Below are positions 1-15,180 of a stretch of DNA of 64,000 bases, piece by piece. The stretch comes from Tubulanus polymorphus (taxonomy: Eukaryota; Nemertea; Palaeonemertea; Tubulaniformes; Tubulanidae), in assembly GCF_964204645.1 (NCBI RefSeq), contig NC_134035.1:10664501-10728500 (forward strand), written 5' to 3'. The notes below the pieces were generated by a model. That model was not told the origin of the DNA and made no database searches. It was given only the letters and a program-made list of their open reading frames with translations. The stretch's first letter is position 1. Every line of letters begins with the position of its first letter. The position numbers and the translations under genes were made by a program.

Positions 1-721
1 TGGCCGGCAACCAGTCTAGCCCAAATATATTGATGACGTAGTGTACATCCTCTTGGAAATAATTATCAAAACTGATCAAATATCAAATAAGAGTTATAGA
101 ATATATTTAATTACAATAGTTAGATTCATTGATCAAATACAAAATAAATGTTTAATATTCACGGAATTAACGCCAAAATTGACGGTTGTAATTATTGTTT
201 AATCATAAGTCAATATCGATGACGTAGTGCACATCAACTCACACATAACCCCTTAAAACGCGTAGTAGTTATCAATGTATGTAAACATTTGAAACGGTTT
301 TACGGCGTCAAAAAAACTTTTATTGGGGTTCTTACTCCCGAGGCTATTTGCACTTAAATTCTTGGAAATTCTGCATAGTTTCACCGGGTATCAATTCGAA
401 GGTGTATTACAGATCTCTAAACGTTTCAAACGGCGAGACATTTGAAACGAATCGTTTCTAACCGTCTTCTTTGACAGCCAATGCCGACTACACAATTGAA
501 TGAGGAGAACAACAGCGAAAGAAAATCGAACAAAAGCATAGCTAAAGGTCGGCTTTGCTTATGCCCGAATGTGTAGGTTGACGATTTTGAAGTCGGGGCA
601 GGTCTTAGTTTAGAAATAGTCTGCTCAACAGGGTCGCCCATATTACCAAATGACAGCTGCAATCGACCTCGATGATGATAAAGATTGATGGAAAGTTGTA
701 TCCGTAAACCGACATCCTCCC
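1..721. other. No gene seen
   Basis: AT-rich sequence with no splice-supported or recognisable coding region. A minus-strand open frame at 426-890 runs into the repeat at 722-950 and has no familiar domain. Confidence 0.6.
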
Positions 722-950
722 GCGGCAGGGATTCGAACCTGATGGCATCACCTGATTGCTCGTTGTATAATCGAAGGGCAAATGTTGACAATTTCATGGA
801 AGAACTATAAATGGGAAAACCCGGGCTAAAATAAAACGGGATTTCTGATTGGCTAATAACGACATCTAAGCTGCGCATGTAACTGCGCACTCGGACTAGT
901 AGGGCAGGGTTTCGTACTGTCGCATTCTCGATGCCATCGGTCCGAATTTA
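722..950. repeat. MITE-like repeat, family A copy 1 (tRNA B-box-like ends)
   Basis: It begins with GGCAGGGATTCGAACC and ends with an inverted, more worn version (CGATGCCATCGGTCCGAATT). The interior matches the element at 31425-31747 over several blocks, for example TGATTGCTCGTTGTATAATC and CTGATTGGCTAATAA. The terminal motif read on the minus strand is GGTTCGAATCC, the RNA polymerase III B-box consensus, so the end may derive from a tRNA or SINE. No protein is encoded. Confidence 0.6.
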
Positions 951-1665
951 GACGTAACATTTGACGACACACGTTGCCGTAAATTGACAACAAATAATGT
1001 TGTTATTATTATACGAGAATGGATGTTAAAGATGAGACTATCACAGACGGTGAAACCTGTTGAATACCGTGAATATCATAATCGAGTCTGTTTTAATACA
1101 TATACTCTATCGCTTTATTTGATTATAATGGCTATGAAGTAGGCCCCGAAGTATTAACAACATTTTTTTTTTCATTTGGCTGCAGTCACAGGAAAGTCAT
1201 ATGAAAGTCATCACAAACCCACAGGCCCATTTATATAAAGAACTCCACATGTTCTCCTGTGACTTAGGGCTGAAATGGTGACATCGAAACGAGATGATAT
1301 TGTTGATAAGCTATCTAGGCTTATGTTGTATAATTCCTAACACGTTGGTCTACTAATTCCCTATGATAATAACTTATTCGAAAGCGCAACGCTATAGAAA
1401 TATAATCAGTGCGCTTCGCATTAGACTAAACCATTGAAGTATAATTGCAGAGTAAAACAATGAGTTGTACAATTATTCGCAAAAATTAATTGCATTATTA
1501 TTATGAAATACTGTGTACGCGTAAAGAAAATATAGCTTTAGTTTTCTTAAGACAATTCAAGGGTGTTCGAATTACTATTAACAATTATTTAGATTTGTTT
1601 CATTCCACCATCTAAAGAAATGTCCATGTGTACTGAAAATGTTTTTGTAAATTTCGCCAGTTTTT
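951..1665. other. No gene seen
   Basis: Low-complexity AT-rich sequence. I see no coding exon, RNA gene or organised repeat here. Confidence 0.6.
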
Positions 1666-1828
1666 GGTAGCGATTTCATACGTCATGACGTCCCCAAATT
1701 TGGTAGCTATTACTATGGCTTCAACAACATAAAAATATATGTAACATACGTGTTACATATATTTTTATGTTGTTGAAGCCATAGTAATAGCTACCAAATT
1801 TGGGGACGTCATGTATGAAATCGCTACC
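1666..1828. repeat. Near-perfect long palindrome (foldback element)
   Basis: Positions 1684-1746 are the exact reverse complement of 1751-1813, a 63-bp arm with a four-base loop (TACG). After a small bulge the pairing extends to 1666-1681 against 1813-1828. There is no coding capacity. The structure resembles a young foldback or palindromic MITE; I did not find an obvious target-site duplication. Confidence 0.85.
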
Positions 1829-3184
1829 CAATTTTTACACCGCTCAATATCGTCGACATTGTCACCTTGAGTTTGTCAATGAAGTTGACAATTTAAGCGA
1901 AAGTAAATTGTAAAGATGATATAAAATCTTGAACTAAGAAATAAACGGTGTCCCAAATTTTTGTCATGAGCTAATATTCATTCGACGTTTCGAATTATAT
2001 ATATATATGCTATAAATATCCATCTTCGGGAGCGATAACAACGAGGTTATTGAACCCGCAAAGCTTCCAGGGTCGGCATTCGGGCAGATACAATCGAGTG
2101 TTGTCAACAAAGTTAAGTCGCGATTCGAATATACACGGCGATAATTCGGTTAAATTTAGAAACGCTTTCAACAACGCTGGCGATATTCGCAAGTTTCCGA
2201 AATGTCCATATCGTGTCTATACGTATACGCGTCTGACACTGAGTTACCGCAAATGCGATTATATCGGACTCGGCTTTCGTTCAATAGTAGAACAAATGTA
2301 CATATCCCTTAAAGTATTAATGCAGACATCGCTAGTACGAATGCCATATCAATCTGAATACGCCGAGTTGACAATACCTCCGACGCGATCGCCGCCACTT
2401 TCTTCGTCTTCTCAACAACGTTCAGCCATGAATTGCAGCGCACGCTACATATACACCTTGACATCATCCGTCGTTTCGCAATAGTTTACATATCATAACC
2501 ATACCATAGCCCTCGGGTATAGCGATAACTAGTATTCGTTTTCACGATTACTGTGTCGTATTTATTATTCGATATTTATACACACATCACGGTAAATGCG
2601 TACTCTATTCGGCACCGGGCGCTGTTGCCGTTTACGAGTTTCGCTGTTCGAATATGCCGTTTGAATTACACTTAAAAGAAACGGTTATTCTTGAATTATT
2701 TAAACGCTTTTCGTGAATTCGTGGATATCTTAAAGGGTCTCTCGTCGCATATAGCGACGAGCTCGCGAACCGTGCCGTGTTCTGTAAGAATAAAGCACCC
2801 GCGTGTAGATAGATTCGAATAACACCTACGTTAATCTGGACTAATAAACCCTCGGCGCGTTCCCAGCGCATTTATTCGCTAATAAACGGCCGACGGAATG
2901 TGGCCATGTTTATGGCGTCATTTCCGGTCGAACAATACCGATCGACTACGAATTGCAACCATTGATAAAACAACTTACCATCGACAGCTGATGACGTCAC
3001 GTGTCGCAGCAACTTACAGCGAAAGCAGCGCTTTTAGCCGTTTTTAAAAATATACATTTAGTGAAGCTATTTAGGACGTGTTCACGAAATTCGTTGTATT
3101 GTACGTAACTGCGTGAGAAATCCCACAATGATTCAGTCAAAGAGGAACAATTCTTGAATAGAAGAGTATATATTTTGAGCAACG
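1829..3184. other. No confident gene
   Basis: An open plus-strand frame at 2050-2484 has no recognisable domain and no supporting splice sites. Two minus-strand GTAAGT sites near 2973 and 3016 lack convincing exons. I see no RNA gene. Confidence 0.5.
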
Positions 3185-3215
3185 TTTCGGCTAAACGCTA
3201 TTAGCCATCATCAGG
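3185..3215 (-). repeat. Hammerhead-like motif in a dispersed repeat
   Basis: On the minus strand CTGATGA (3214-3208) is followed by a 6-bp stem (GGCTAA/TTAGCC) and then GAAAC. This has the order of a hammerhead ribozyme core, a motif known in Penelope-like retroelements. One extra T lies between the core and stem II, and no good stem III is visible, so catalytic activity is doubtful. Confidence 0.35.
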
Positions 3216-3712
3216 CGTTCTGAGAAAATATTGCAGAATAATTATACAAGAATCGGAAAATAGGATTACGATTTAAGGATTAAGACTAAAGTAATCAAAT
3301 AACAAAAACCAGATACCAAAGGAGACAAACGACAAACATAATAGAATGCACGTTAATGTAAAACGTAACTAGACTTGGCTAATCGTGTCGTATAGAATTA
3401 ACATTTGGTAATCGATTTCATCAAGGTTACTGTCATCTATTCTATCAGATATAACGAACACAGTCGTCGATAGAAGTTGTATTCTTTGGTTGTATTTCGA
3501 TTGATAGGGAGGACTGGTTATAAATGTCATGCCAGTCCCGTAGGATCGATTCTATCAGGCTTGCTGCTTGTGTCCGACTCTCTCGTGATTATAAAGGATA
3601 TTTCCAGACAGATTACGGTATTTCTATAGAGTCAATGAGGTTAACCAAGACACCTCGTGTTATTGGCTAAACACCTTTACAACGAATAGCCACAGTCAAA
3701 CGTGGAGGATAG

Positions 3713-3715
<3 letters not shown>
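3216..3715. other. No gene; repeat head near 3685
   Basis: Mostly featureless. From about 3685 the sequence CAGTCAAACGTGG matches the head of the foldback family seen at 9826 and 34811 (CACTCAAACGTGG). Confidence 0.4.
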
Positions 3716-3778
<63 letters not shown>

Positions 3779-3799
3779 CTATATATATATAGCTATATA
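3716..3799. repeat. (AT)n microsatellite
   Basis: Nearly pure AT dinucleotide array interrupted by two AGCT steps near 3777 and 3791. It lies directly beside the palindrome arms at 3801-4156. Confidence 0.95.
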
Positions 3800-3800
3800 T

Positions 3801-7402
<3,602 letters not shown>

Positions 7403-7498
7403 TAGAAATATTTCGGATGGTTTCTGCAATCCTTCATCGATCTAAAATGACTGATTTAGATCGAAGAAGGGTGGCAGAAACCACCCGAAATATTTCTA
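7403..7498. repeat. Imperfect hairpin element
   Basis: Positions 7403-7446 pair with 7455-7498 (44-bp arms, about five mismatches) around an 8-base loop. The arms contain TAGAAATATTTCGG. It is probably a small foldback element. Confidence 0.75.
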
Positions 7499-8798
7499 TA
7501 TTTGAATACACTTTTTATTCTTTACCAATTCATTTATTGTGGGATTCACTCCTACAAGATAATTAGTATCATCGGTATTGTCAATCCAATTTTTCTGCGT
7601 TTCATAATACGTTCGGCTTCAGAAGTTGGAGGGATTAGTTATTTACTTGTCACAATGGAATAGAACGCAATCTTCAGAAAGATTATACGTTTAGGTTTTT
7701 ACGTCAGTTGGTCGGTGAGCATTGAGTTAGTCATTACTTTCGTTACTTTTGTTACTATCGGCCGTTGGCTAAACGAACAAAATGAACAAACGAGACATTG
7801 AAATAAGAAACGTAATATATAATTCTTCCACGCTCGTGACGTAAGCTGCATTGACGCGGTATCATGTGACACATTTTCGTTCATCTCGCGAATATCAATG
7901 TTTTTGCATTAATTTCTAAATAAAAGCTGAAAAGTTAAATTCAAACTTCCACAACACGTAGAAAATATGATCATCGCGTAAATGATTCACCTTCGCTGTA
8001 GGGCTGACCACTTTTTACCGGGGGCTTATCGTATCATGTATCCCGCTGAGTTCAGCTGGGTTGAATCATATCGGGTTTCATTACCATGACAAGGACTAAA
8101 GGGGGTAGGCGTACCCTTTGTTAATACGAGTCATACCGGACCCTAAGTTGCTTCTATATATTACATGCGCTAAAAAGCGTCGAATTTTGATAAGAATTGA
8201 ACTTATTTGCATTTAAAAAAGCATGGTGTTCATAGTGACGCTATCGAGTTGAATCACTGAGTTCAGTCGACGCGCTGTCTTGCGATTTTGTTTTAATCCA
8301 TCTATCTTTCACTAATCGACTTTTGCGTTAAGTAAAATGTTAACGATCGCACGGAGCCGCAATAGCTAATGCAGCGATGTAGGCTAAATGGCGTACACGC
8401 TGTGGTGAACTGATTTCATTGAAGTCATTAAAAGTGACAGTTACAAATTTTATCGGCCTTCTGTCTGATGTCAGGAGTAAAGTAACGAATTGATTGCACT
8501 GTTAAACGCCCATGTATTGTCTTAAACGTTAGGGAGTTGAATAAGTTTAAACGGCGATTACTAAAATAGGACATCTTTATGACTGCAATTAGAAGAGCTT
8601 CGGTTTGCAGTAAGAATTCTACCAACAACGATAATCGCATGTTTGATCTACGTACTAGAATACCAGTATAGATCTTATGATGAATACGATGTGAAGGTAA
8701 ACTAATTGCTAGCCCATTCAACCAATGCTCACAATTTCTCGCAGTGTTTGAAGGCATAGATCATATCTTAATTGATTTAACGGCATGCCGTTACTATC
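7499..8798. other. No gene seen
   Basis: An unrecognised minus-strand open frame at 8428-8757 is the only long frame. It has no domain or splice support, and I see nothing else. Confidence 0.5.
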
Positions 8799-8890
8799 CA
8801 GAGAGCCAGTTCCACAGTCGTGAGTTAGTGTTAACTCTGCGTTAAAATGAGTTCCTTTTCGATGAGTTTAAAGTCAAATCTTAATTCACA
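8799..8890. repeat. Dispersed repeat, family E
   Basis: CCAGTTCCACAGTCGTGAGTT followed by GTTAACTCTGCGTTAAAAT and TTTTCGATGA. The same blocks occur, partly inverted, at 31315-31412, and a worn fragment lies at 22640-22710. Confidence 0.5.
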
Positions 8891-8900
8891 TCTATGGACA

Positions 8901-9022
8901 GCTGCTCAATAGTCGGCTAAAGATAACCGGTGGATAGATACCATAGCAATAATATACTTTCGATATTTCAACTATCCACTTGCTTAACTTTAACCAAACT
9001 TTGTGAGCAACGGTGGCCCCGA
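8901..9022. repeat. Dispersed repeat, family F copy 1
   Basis: A diverged copy of the element at 44051-44182 and 46218-46343. All share a GCTCA-GTTGGTTA-like left end, a GGTAGATAGTTGA-like block, and a right end with ACCAACCTTTGAGCAAC that is roughly the inverse of the left. Confidence 0.5.
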
Positions 9023-9825
9023 AGGTACAATTCTCTGGTTTAACTTTGAAGCCTGAAAAAGAATATCATTCGCTGTAGTCAAACTGAAATTACGTAACAT
9101 ATAGCTCGGCCATAAGGTCCCTTTCACAGAACGACTTGAAGTTTCGAAAACACCGAAATTCAACGAAATACTTCTAGTCTTTGGATTGGCCTATGTATCG
9201 TTTTGGCGATAAACAGTAGCTGACCGTTTTGATAATTTTGCGGAGGCGCTTATTTCAAATTGATTAAACTAAACTTAAGAAAGTCAAGTCGCACGGAAGA
9301 GACGTGAAACGTGTGCGAAATATTTCCATATTGCACCGCGAAATGTTCTTCTGTTGGAAAATGAACTGAATGAAGTAAATGAGAATTGCGAACATTCTTG
9401 TCGCGAAAATAGTCGAGCTTTCACTTTATTTGCGAGACTACACCGTAATAATCTTCGTCCACGCAACACAATTCTGAAATTCGATCTGATTTTATTCATA
9501 TTTTGAGAAAAGGTATTCATGCATTTCTCCAATATTTGCGCACGCTGAAATACGTTTGCCAATCGATTGTATAACGACGGTGTAGCTTCTCTTTGAAGTT
9601 CGGTTAAGTCGTTCTAGAATCTTTCTATAACTTACTGTCGGTTACCCCTGAATTGATGAAAGGATTGGAAATTGATTGTGCCAGAGACGAAACAAAATTC
9701 GACTGACTGCATCGAAGATACATATATTCAATAGCATTATCTGCGCATGTCTGTTGTGGCAAGTAACGATGACGTTCGGTCGGTCGCACACATTGCAAAT
9801 AGATGTAGGCTCGAAATTGTAGTAG
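9023..9825. other. No gene seen
   Basis: Only short unrecognised minus-strand open frames at 9284-9562 and 9625-9921, neither with supporting splice structure. Confidence 0.5.
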
Positions 9826-10032
9826 AATAACCACACTCAAACGTGGTGAACGGATGATAAGATATAAACCCACCATGAATAAATAGATTATAAGTTTTAA
9901 AAAAATCGACAATTTGTTCAATATAAAAATTGAAAGAACACGACGTTTCGATCTCTTGGGTGAGATCGAAACGTATTGATTTGAAACATTATTTGATTAA
10001 ATAATCATTTATTAATCTGTGCATAGTGGGTT
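9826..10032. repeat. Foldback element copy (CACTCAAACGTGG family)
   Basis: The head ATAACCACACTCAAACGTGG and the block ACACGACGTTTCGATCTC match the element at 34811-35001. A hairpin (CGTTTCGATCTC / GAGATCGAAACG) lies at 9942-9971, and the copy is bounded by AAACCCACC on the left and AGTGGGTTT on the right. No coding capacity. Confidence 0.55.
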
Positions 10033-11144
10033 TCATCTTCCTGGAATTGTATCTAAAGAAACTGGAGTTAATCAACAGAAGTTCCCCTCCGACATCAAGC
10101 TGCCATAGATAGGATAAAGAAACGTCGAGCCGTCAGTGGCGCTCAGGTGGTCGCCGAATGAGAAAATAACAATAATAAACTGTCGTGGGATCATTTTCGA
10201 ATGATCAACAAACTTTTTAAACAACAGTTACCGCGCTATTTGGTCATTCATATGGAGTAGGTCTTTCGTTCATACATAAATACCTTCGGGTAATAAAGAA
10301 GTGTCGTAATACTCGAAGGGCCGACAGATATTACACGTTCTCGATATTCATTACACACTTTCTATTCTTATTAGTTACTCGACGATAATTCTCAAATGGA
10401 TAACACAATCGTAAAGCGAAAGTTCGGGACGAATCAAATATTGATACACGATCGCCGCGCTGTGAAAATTAATAATAGGACACGCTTCGGTTTAATGGGA
10501 TGATAGTGGATTTCCTGCCGTTACCAAGTATACGGCCGTGGCAGTCGGACACGGCGAGTGTAAACGAACCTGGCCGTTCATACGATACCCGAATTATCGT
10601 TGATAATTACATCTTGTGCGGTGACGAGTTTTATGGACTTACTATTTACTTGATAACCGGAATAACGATTTATCATCTATTTGTCGACGATACAGAGAAA
10701 ACTAGAACGTCCCTGTCTCGAGCGCTATTATTGAAATAACGTTTGCTTAAGCCCCCGCGTGAGCTGCATATAGAAATTATGATGTTTTATGTCGCGCAAG
10801 ATGTTCGATTTTTATTCGCAAGGACGAGAAAAGAACCAGAGCCTAGAAAAAATGTGATATGTTATTAGGTTATTTATTACGTGACTTGTCAGAAATACTA
10901 ATGATCGTTTCGATACAGAAAAATACGCGAGATCCTCCATGACGTCATCCTATAATCTACGTCATTCCATCTTCGTACTCTTAAGCCGGGCGCACACTAG
11001 AGGCGATTTGTTGCCGATTAACGGCGATCTTGTCGCCGAATATCTAGCATGCTAGATACTGAGCGATTTTGTCACCGGCGCCGATTTGTCGACCGACAAT
11101 GGTCGCCAGTGACCGCACACTACGTGATTTCTCGGCGATTTTGT
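10033..11144. other. No gene; inverted-repeat remnants next to the minisatellite
   Basis: No recognisable exon. From 10983 the sequence GCCGGGCGCACACTAG and several GGCGATTTTGT-type repeats look like a worn terminal-inverted-repeat element that the minisatellite adjoins. Confidence 0.4.
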
Positions 11145-12482
11145 CCTGGATGAATACATGGAGGTCTAGCTGGATGAGTGCAGGGAGGTCTAGCTGGATG
11201 AGTGCAGAGAGGTCTAGCTGGATGAGTGCAGGGAGGTCTAGCTGGATGAGTGTATAGAGGTCTAGCTGGATGAGTGCATGGAGGTCTAGCTGGATGAGTG
11301 CATGGAGGTCTAGCTGGATGAGTGCATGGAGTTTTAGCTGGATGAGTGCGTCTAGCTGGATGAGTGTATAGAGGTCTAGCTGGATGAGTGCAGGGGGGTC
11401 TAGCTGGATGAGCACATGGAGGTCTAGCTGGATGAGTGTATAGAGGTCTAGCTGGATTAGTGCAGGGAGGTCTAGCTGGATGAGCACATGGAGGTCTAGC
11501 TGGATGAGTGTATAGAGGTCTAGCTGGATGAGTGCATGGAGGTCTAGCTGGATGAGTGCATGGAGGTCTAACTGGATGAGTGTATAGAGGTCTAGCTGGA
11601 TGAGTGCATGGAGTTTTAGCTGGATGAGTGTATAGAGGTCTACCTGGATGAGTGCAGGGAGGTCTAGCTGGATGAGTGCAGAGAGGTCTAGCTGGATGAG
11701 TGTATAGAGGTCTAGCTGGATGAGTGCAGGGAGGTCTAGCTGGATGAGCACATGGAGGTCTAGCTGGATGAGTGTATAGAGGTCTAGCTGGATGAGTGCA
11801 GGGAGGTCTAGCTGGATGAGAACATGGAGGTCTAGCTGGATGAGTGTATAGAGGTTTAGCTGGATGAGTGCAGGGAGGTCTAGCTGGATGAGCACATGGA
11901 GGTCTAGCTGGATGAGTGCAGAGAGGTCTAGCTGGATGAGTGTATGGAGGTCTACCTGGATGAGTGCAGGGAGGTCTAGCTGGATGAGTGCAGAGATGTC
12001 TAGCTGGATGAGTGCAGGGAGGTCTAGCTGGATGAGTGTATAGAGGTCTAGCTGGATGAGTGCAGGGAGGTCTAGCTGGATGAGCACATGGAGGTCTAGC
12101 TGGATGAGTGTATAGAGGTCTAGCTGGATGAGTGCAGGGAGGTCTAGCTGGATGAGCACATGGAGGTCTAGCTGGATGAGTGTATAGAGGTTTAGCTGGA
12201 TGAGTGCAGGGAGGTCTAGCTGGATGAGCACATGGAGGTCTAGCTGGATGAGTGCAGAGAGGTCTAGCTGGATGAGTGTATGGAGGTCTACCTGGATGAG
12301 TGCAGGGAGGTCTAGCTGGATGAGTGCAGAGAGGTCTAGCTGGATGAGTGCAGGGAGGTCTAGCTGGATGAGTGTATAGAGGTCTAGCTGGATGAGTGCA
12401 GGGAGGTCTAGCTGGATGAGCACATGGAGGTCTAGCTGGATGAGTGTATAGAGGTCTAGCTGGATGAGTGCATGGAGGTGTA
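11145..12482. repeat. 24-bp minisatellite with 336-bp higher-order repeat
   Basis: About 55 tandem copies of a 24-bp unit based on GGTCTAGCTGGATGAGTGCA. Variant units (GCAGGGA, GCAGAGA, GTATAGA, GCATGGA, GCACATGGA) recur in fixed order. The rare TCTACCTGG variant sits at 11639, 11951 and 12287, and TTTAGCTGG at 11855 and 12191, giving exact spacings of 312 and 336 bp, that is 13 and 14 units. Because 24 is divisible by three, the array stays open on the minus strand over 459 codons (LIQLDL-x-A repeats) and in a plus frame too. Neither frame has a natural start or flanking exons, so coding is unlikely. Confidence 0.95.
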
Positions 12483-14788
12483 GCTTCTGTGCCTTAAAAC
12501 ATTCATAAACGTACGATGCACAGACTATGTACCTCCGCCTCCTCCAAATCTACGAGTTCGTAAACGTCCTTCCCGTCATTCGGTAATTTCGTGAAAAAAG
12601 GTCATTGATCCGTCTTATGCCTCCTAATCATCGACTGAAATTACACTCTCATTGCTAAATTATGTCTAATTTTCTCTTACTTCTGGTAAGAAATGCTTCG
12701 GGGATACGCAATTGATCTTCCGCCATTGCTGATTAAGCCTTAAGTACACAGCGGAACCCTTAGCGTAGAGTCAAGAAGAGCGAAATTATTTCCATCCGCC
12801 TACGTGCGGCGGCGCTTTCGACAGCAACGTTACGCAACGACAATCGCATTCTGAAGCAGGGAAAATAACGAGGAATATATTTTTCGTAGATTGTTCTGCA
12901 TTCGTTTTCGACAGTGCCGCGTTGTTTACGCCGAGCGCGGAAGTTTGTAAATCATGACGCTATTTCATTAAGGTTTATCAACACTATCGTCGAGGAGAAG
13001 TGCGTAGATCGCGTTACTAATTGTGCTCAAAACTGACTCCTACATTATTGATGCCATTTACCGAGCAATCACACACGGGCCGCGGACGTGATTTCAAACG
13101 AGATTATGGGAGAGAAACTGAGAGAGAGAGGGAGAGAGGGAGAGAGGGAGAGAGAGCGCACTACCGTGATCGGTACATTCGCTGTAACTGTGTAAATACC
13201 ACGACGTACGACGTTGTGCGGAATACACAAAATAACTGTTCAAAATACAAGTAGCATTGTTTTCGTACTCGAGTATTTTACTATACGTATACGAATGACG
13301 ACTTAAGGCTTAGTAAATTAATTTTGAAATACAAAATGGAACTCAAAAAGTTCGGACGGCTTAAAAGATATGACGACTTGAGTTTGACTGTATAGGCGAC
13401 TGTGAGAAAAAATACAATTCAAAATGAGACGTTCCAAAAATGAAATGACCAAACCGACGGGCATGTCTTGTGATAGTCGCATCGACTTAGTGCAAAGGTT
13501 TACCACAATGAATTAATGCTTATTTAATTAGGCCATGTCTTTATCTCATGCGGTGAGTTAAAAGCTGATTTCATCGTCGGAGCTTTCTGCCACGGTTCTG
13601 CAGTAGTTTCGGGGTGCAGGTTCGAATCCAGGTTGGAAATATATTCCTCGCTATATGCATAAATGCACGTAAAATTCATAAATCTACTCGGTGTAGAATG
13701 AATATTGTACGTATTGGCTAGTCATCCAGTTGAAGCTAGAAAAAAACTCCCAAACCAATTCCTTTTACTTCAACTACGCCAATTAGGTTGTCACATATTC
13801 TTGTAAAAAAGGTATTAACGACAAACACGTTCAGAAAGTTTGCTTTGTTTTTGATTTATAAATGGTAGCGCAGAAATTTCTTGCACATAACGGAAAAGTC
13901 AACTTGAGTAGGTGGCTAAGGCGTCTAGTCGGCTTTGTACGTATTTTGACGACATTAATAATAGAAACGCCTTCATAGCGGTTATCGCGAATGTCATTGC
14001 CATTGGAGAAGTTAACTGACCGACTTTTATCATTTCACGCGATGATTTATTACGTAATTCGTATGAGCATTATTTATGGACCATGAAAATAATAACGATA
14101 AAAGTAATTTAACGTTGATTCGATGGCCGAAATAATTACATTACTTTACCTAACAAATTTTACAGTGCTAATGTTTCGCAGTCTTTCTGGGCTATTTTTT
14201 TCAGATTCCATAGGAATGAAAACTAATAGAACAAATATAGCAATTTAGTGAGAATATTCTATATGTTGGCACGGATGCAACGATCAGATAAACAGGTTTT
14301 CAAAGGATCTGTTTCATGAAAACCTTCGATAATAATTAACTTTGAACTGTCGATGTGAAGTGTCCAATAAATCAAAAATTCGATTTAAGCCTTATTGTGA
14401 AACCCAGGCCTGAGCTGGTTACGTAGTTGAATGTCATAACTTTATAATAAGTAATTTTCATTCATAAATATAATACACCTCCGCTGTACAAAATCTAATG
14501 ACAGCGTCCTGAGGACATTGATTAACTTCTATTTTCATTTTTACAGGACTTTTCTGCACTTTCTAAACACGCAGATAAAAAGGGCGAACTTTTCTACGCA
14601 TTTGCCAACACGCGGATACATATGTCTGGAAAAATGAAAACAAAAGTACACCAATGTCCCTAGGACTCTGTCGTACGATTTCGTATATTTGTAAAGCTAT
14701 ATCAATATTCTATATAGTGCCTTAGTGCACTTAGAGCAGTATTCTACTGACCAAGGCACCAAATTATGGTAAATAATGATAACATTGA
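12483..14788. other. No gene; short (GA)n tract
   Basis: A GAGAG/GGGAGA tract lies at about 13107-13157. A possible GTTCGAATCC B-box-like motif at 13620 does not fold into a tRNA because its T-arm stems do not pair. No exon recognised. Confidence 0.5.
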
Positions 14789-15180
14789 TACGGCAGTATC
14801 CTGGCGACAATTATATTTACCTTTTTCGTAGCTATCTTAGACATATTCTAAAGGAAATTAATTTTCTGCGTGAAAAAAAAAATCACGGGGAAAAATTATT
14901 TATTTATTTATTTATTTATTTCCTGAATAATTTACATCAATAAATAAATACCAGACAAAATTACAATAGATGATTAATTTGGTTCATACAAAATATATAT
15001 AAACTGATGTAAAATAACAGCAGGGCAACCAGAGGAAAGCAGAGCTTGTAATATCAGGCACCCCAAAAGGAACAAATAGAGATGAAATACGCACGATACA
15101 CACAATTATTCTCAAAATGATTATGTTTCAAAGAAGGAGCTACGAAAGATGAATTTAATTGACGTCAGGATGCTGCCGTA
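14789..15180. repeat. Terminal-inverted-repeat element, family D copy 1
   Basis: The left end TACGGCAGTATCCTGGCGAC is the inverse of the right end GTCAGGATGCTGCCGTA with few mismatches, and pairing continues into a GTAGCT block, giving arms of about 45 bp. The interior includes a (TTTA)n tract at 14896-14921. A related copy lies at about 28680-28970. No protein encoded. Confidence 0.65.

Noticed and set aside
2050-2484. 144-codon plus-strand frame
   Set aside because: No recognisable domain, no splice support and no signal peptide. Length is within what chance gives in 64 kb.
11044-12423. 459-codon open frame of LIQLDL repeats
   Set aside because: A 24-bp unit keeps frames open by length alone. 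A plus frame is open too, there is no true ATG at the start and the unique flank does not look coding.
13605-13650. Possible tRNA (GGTTCGAATCC)
   Set aside because: The bases flanking the B-box motif do not form a T-arm stem and no acceptor stem pairs upstream.
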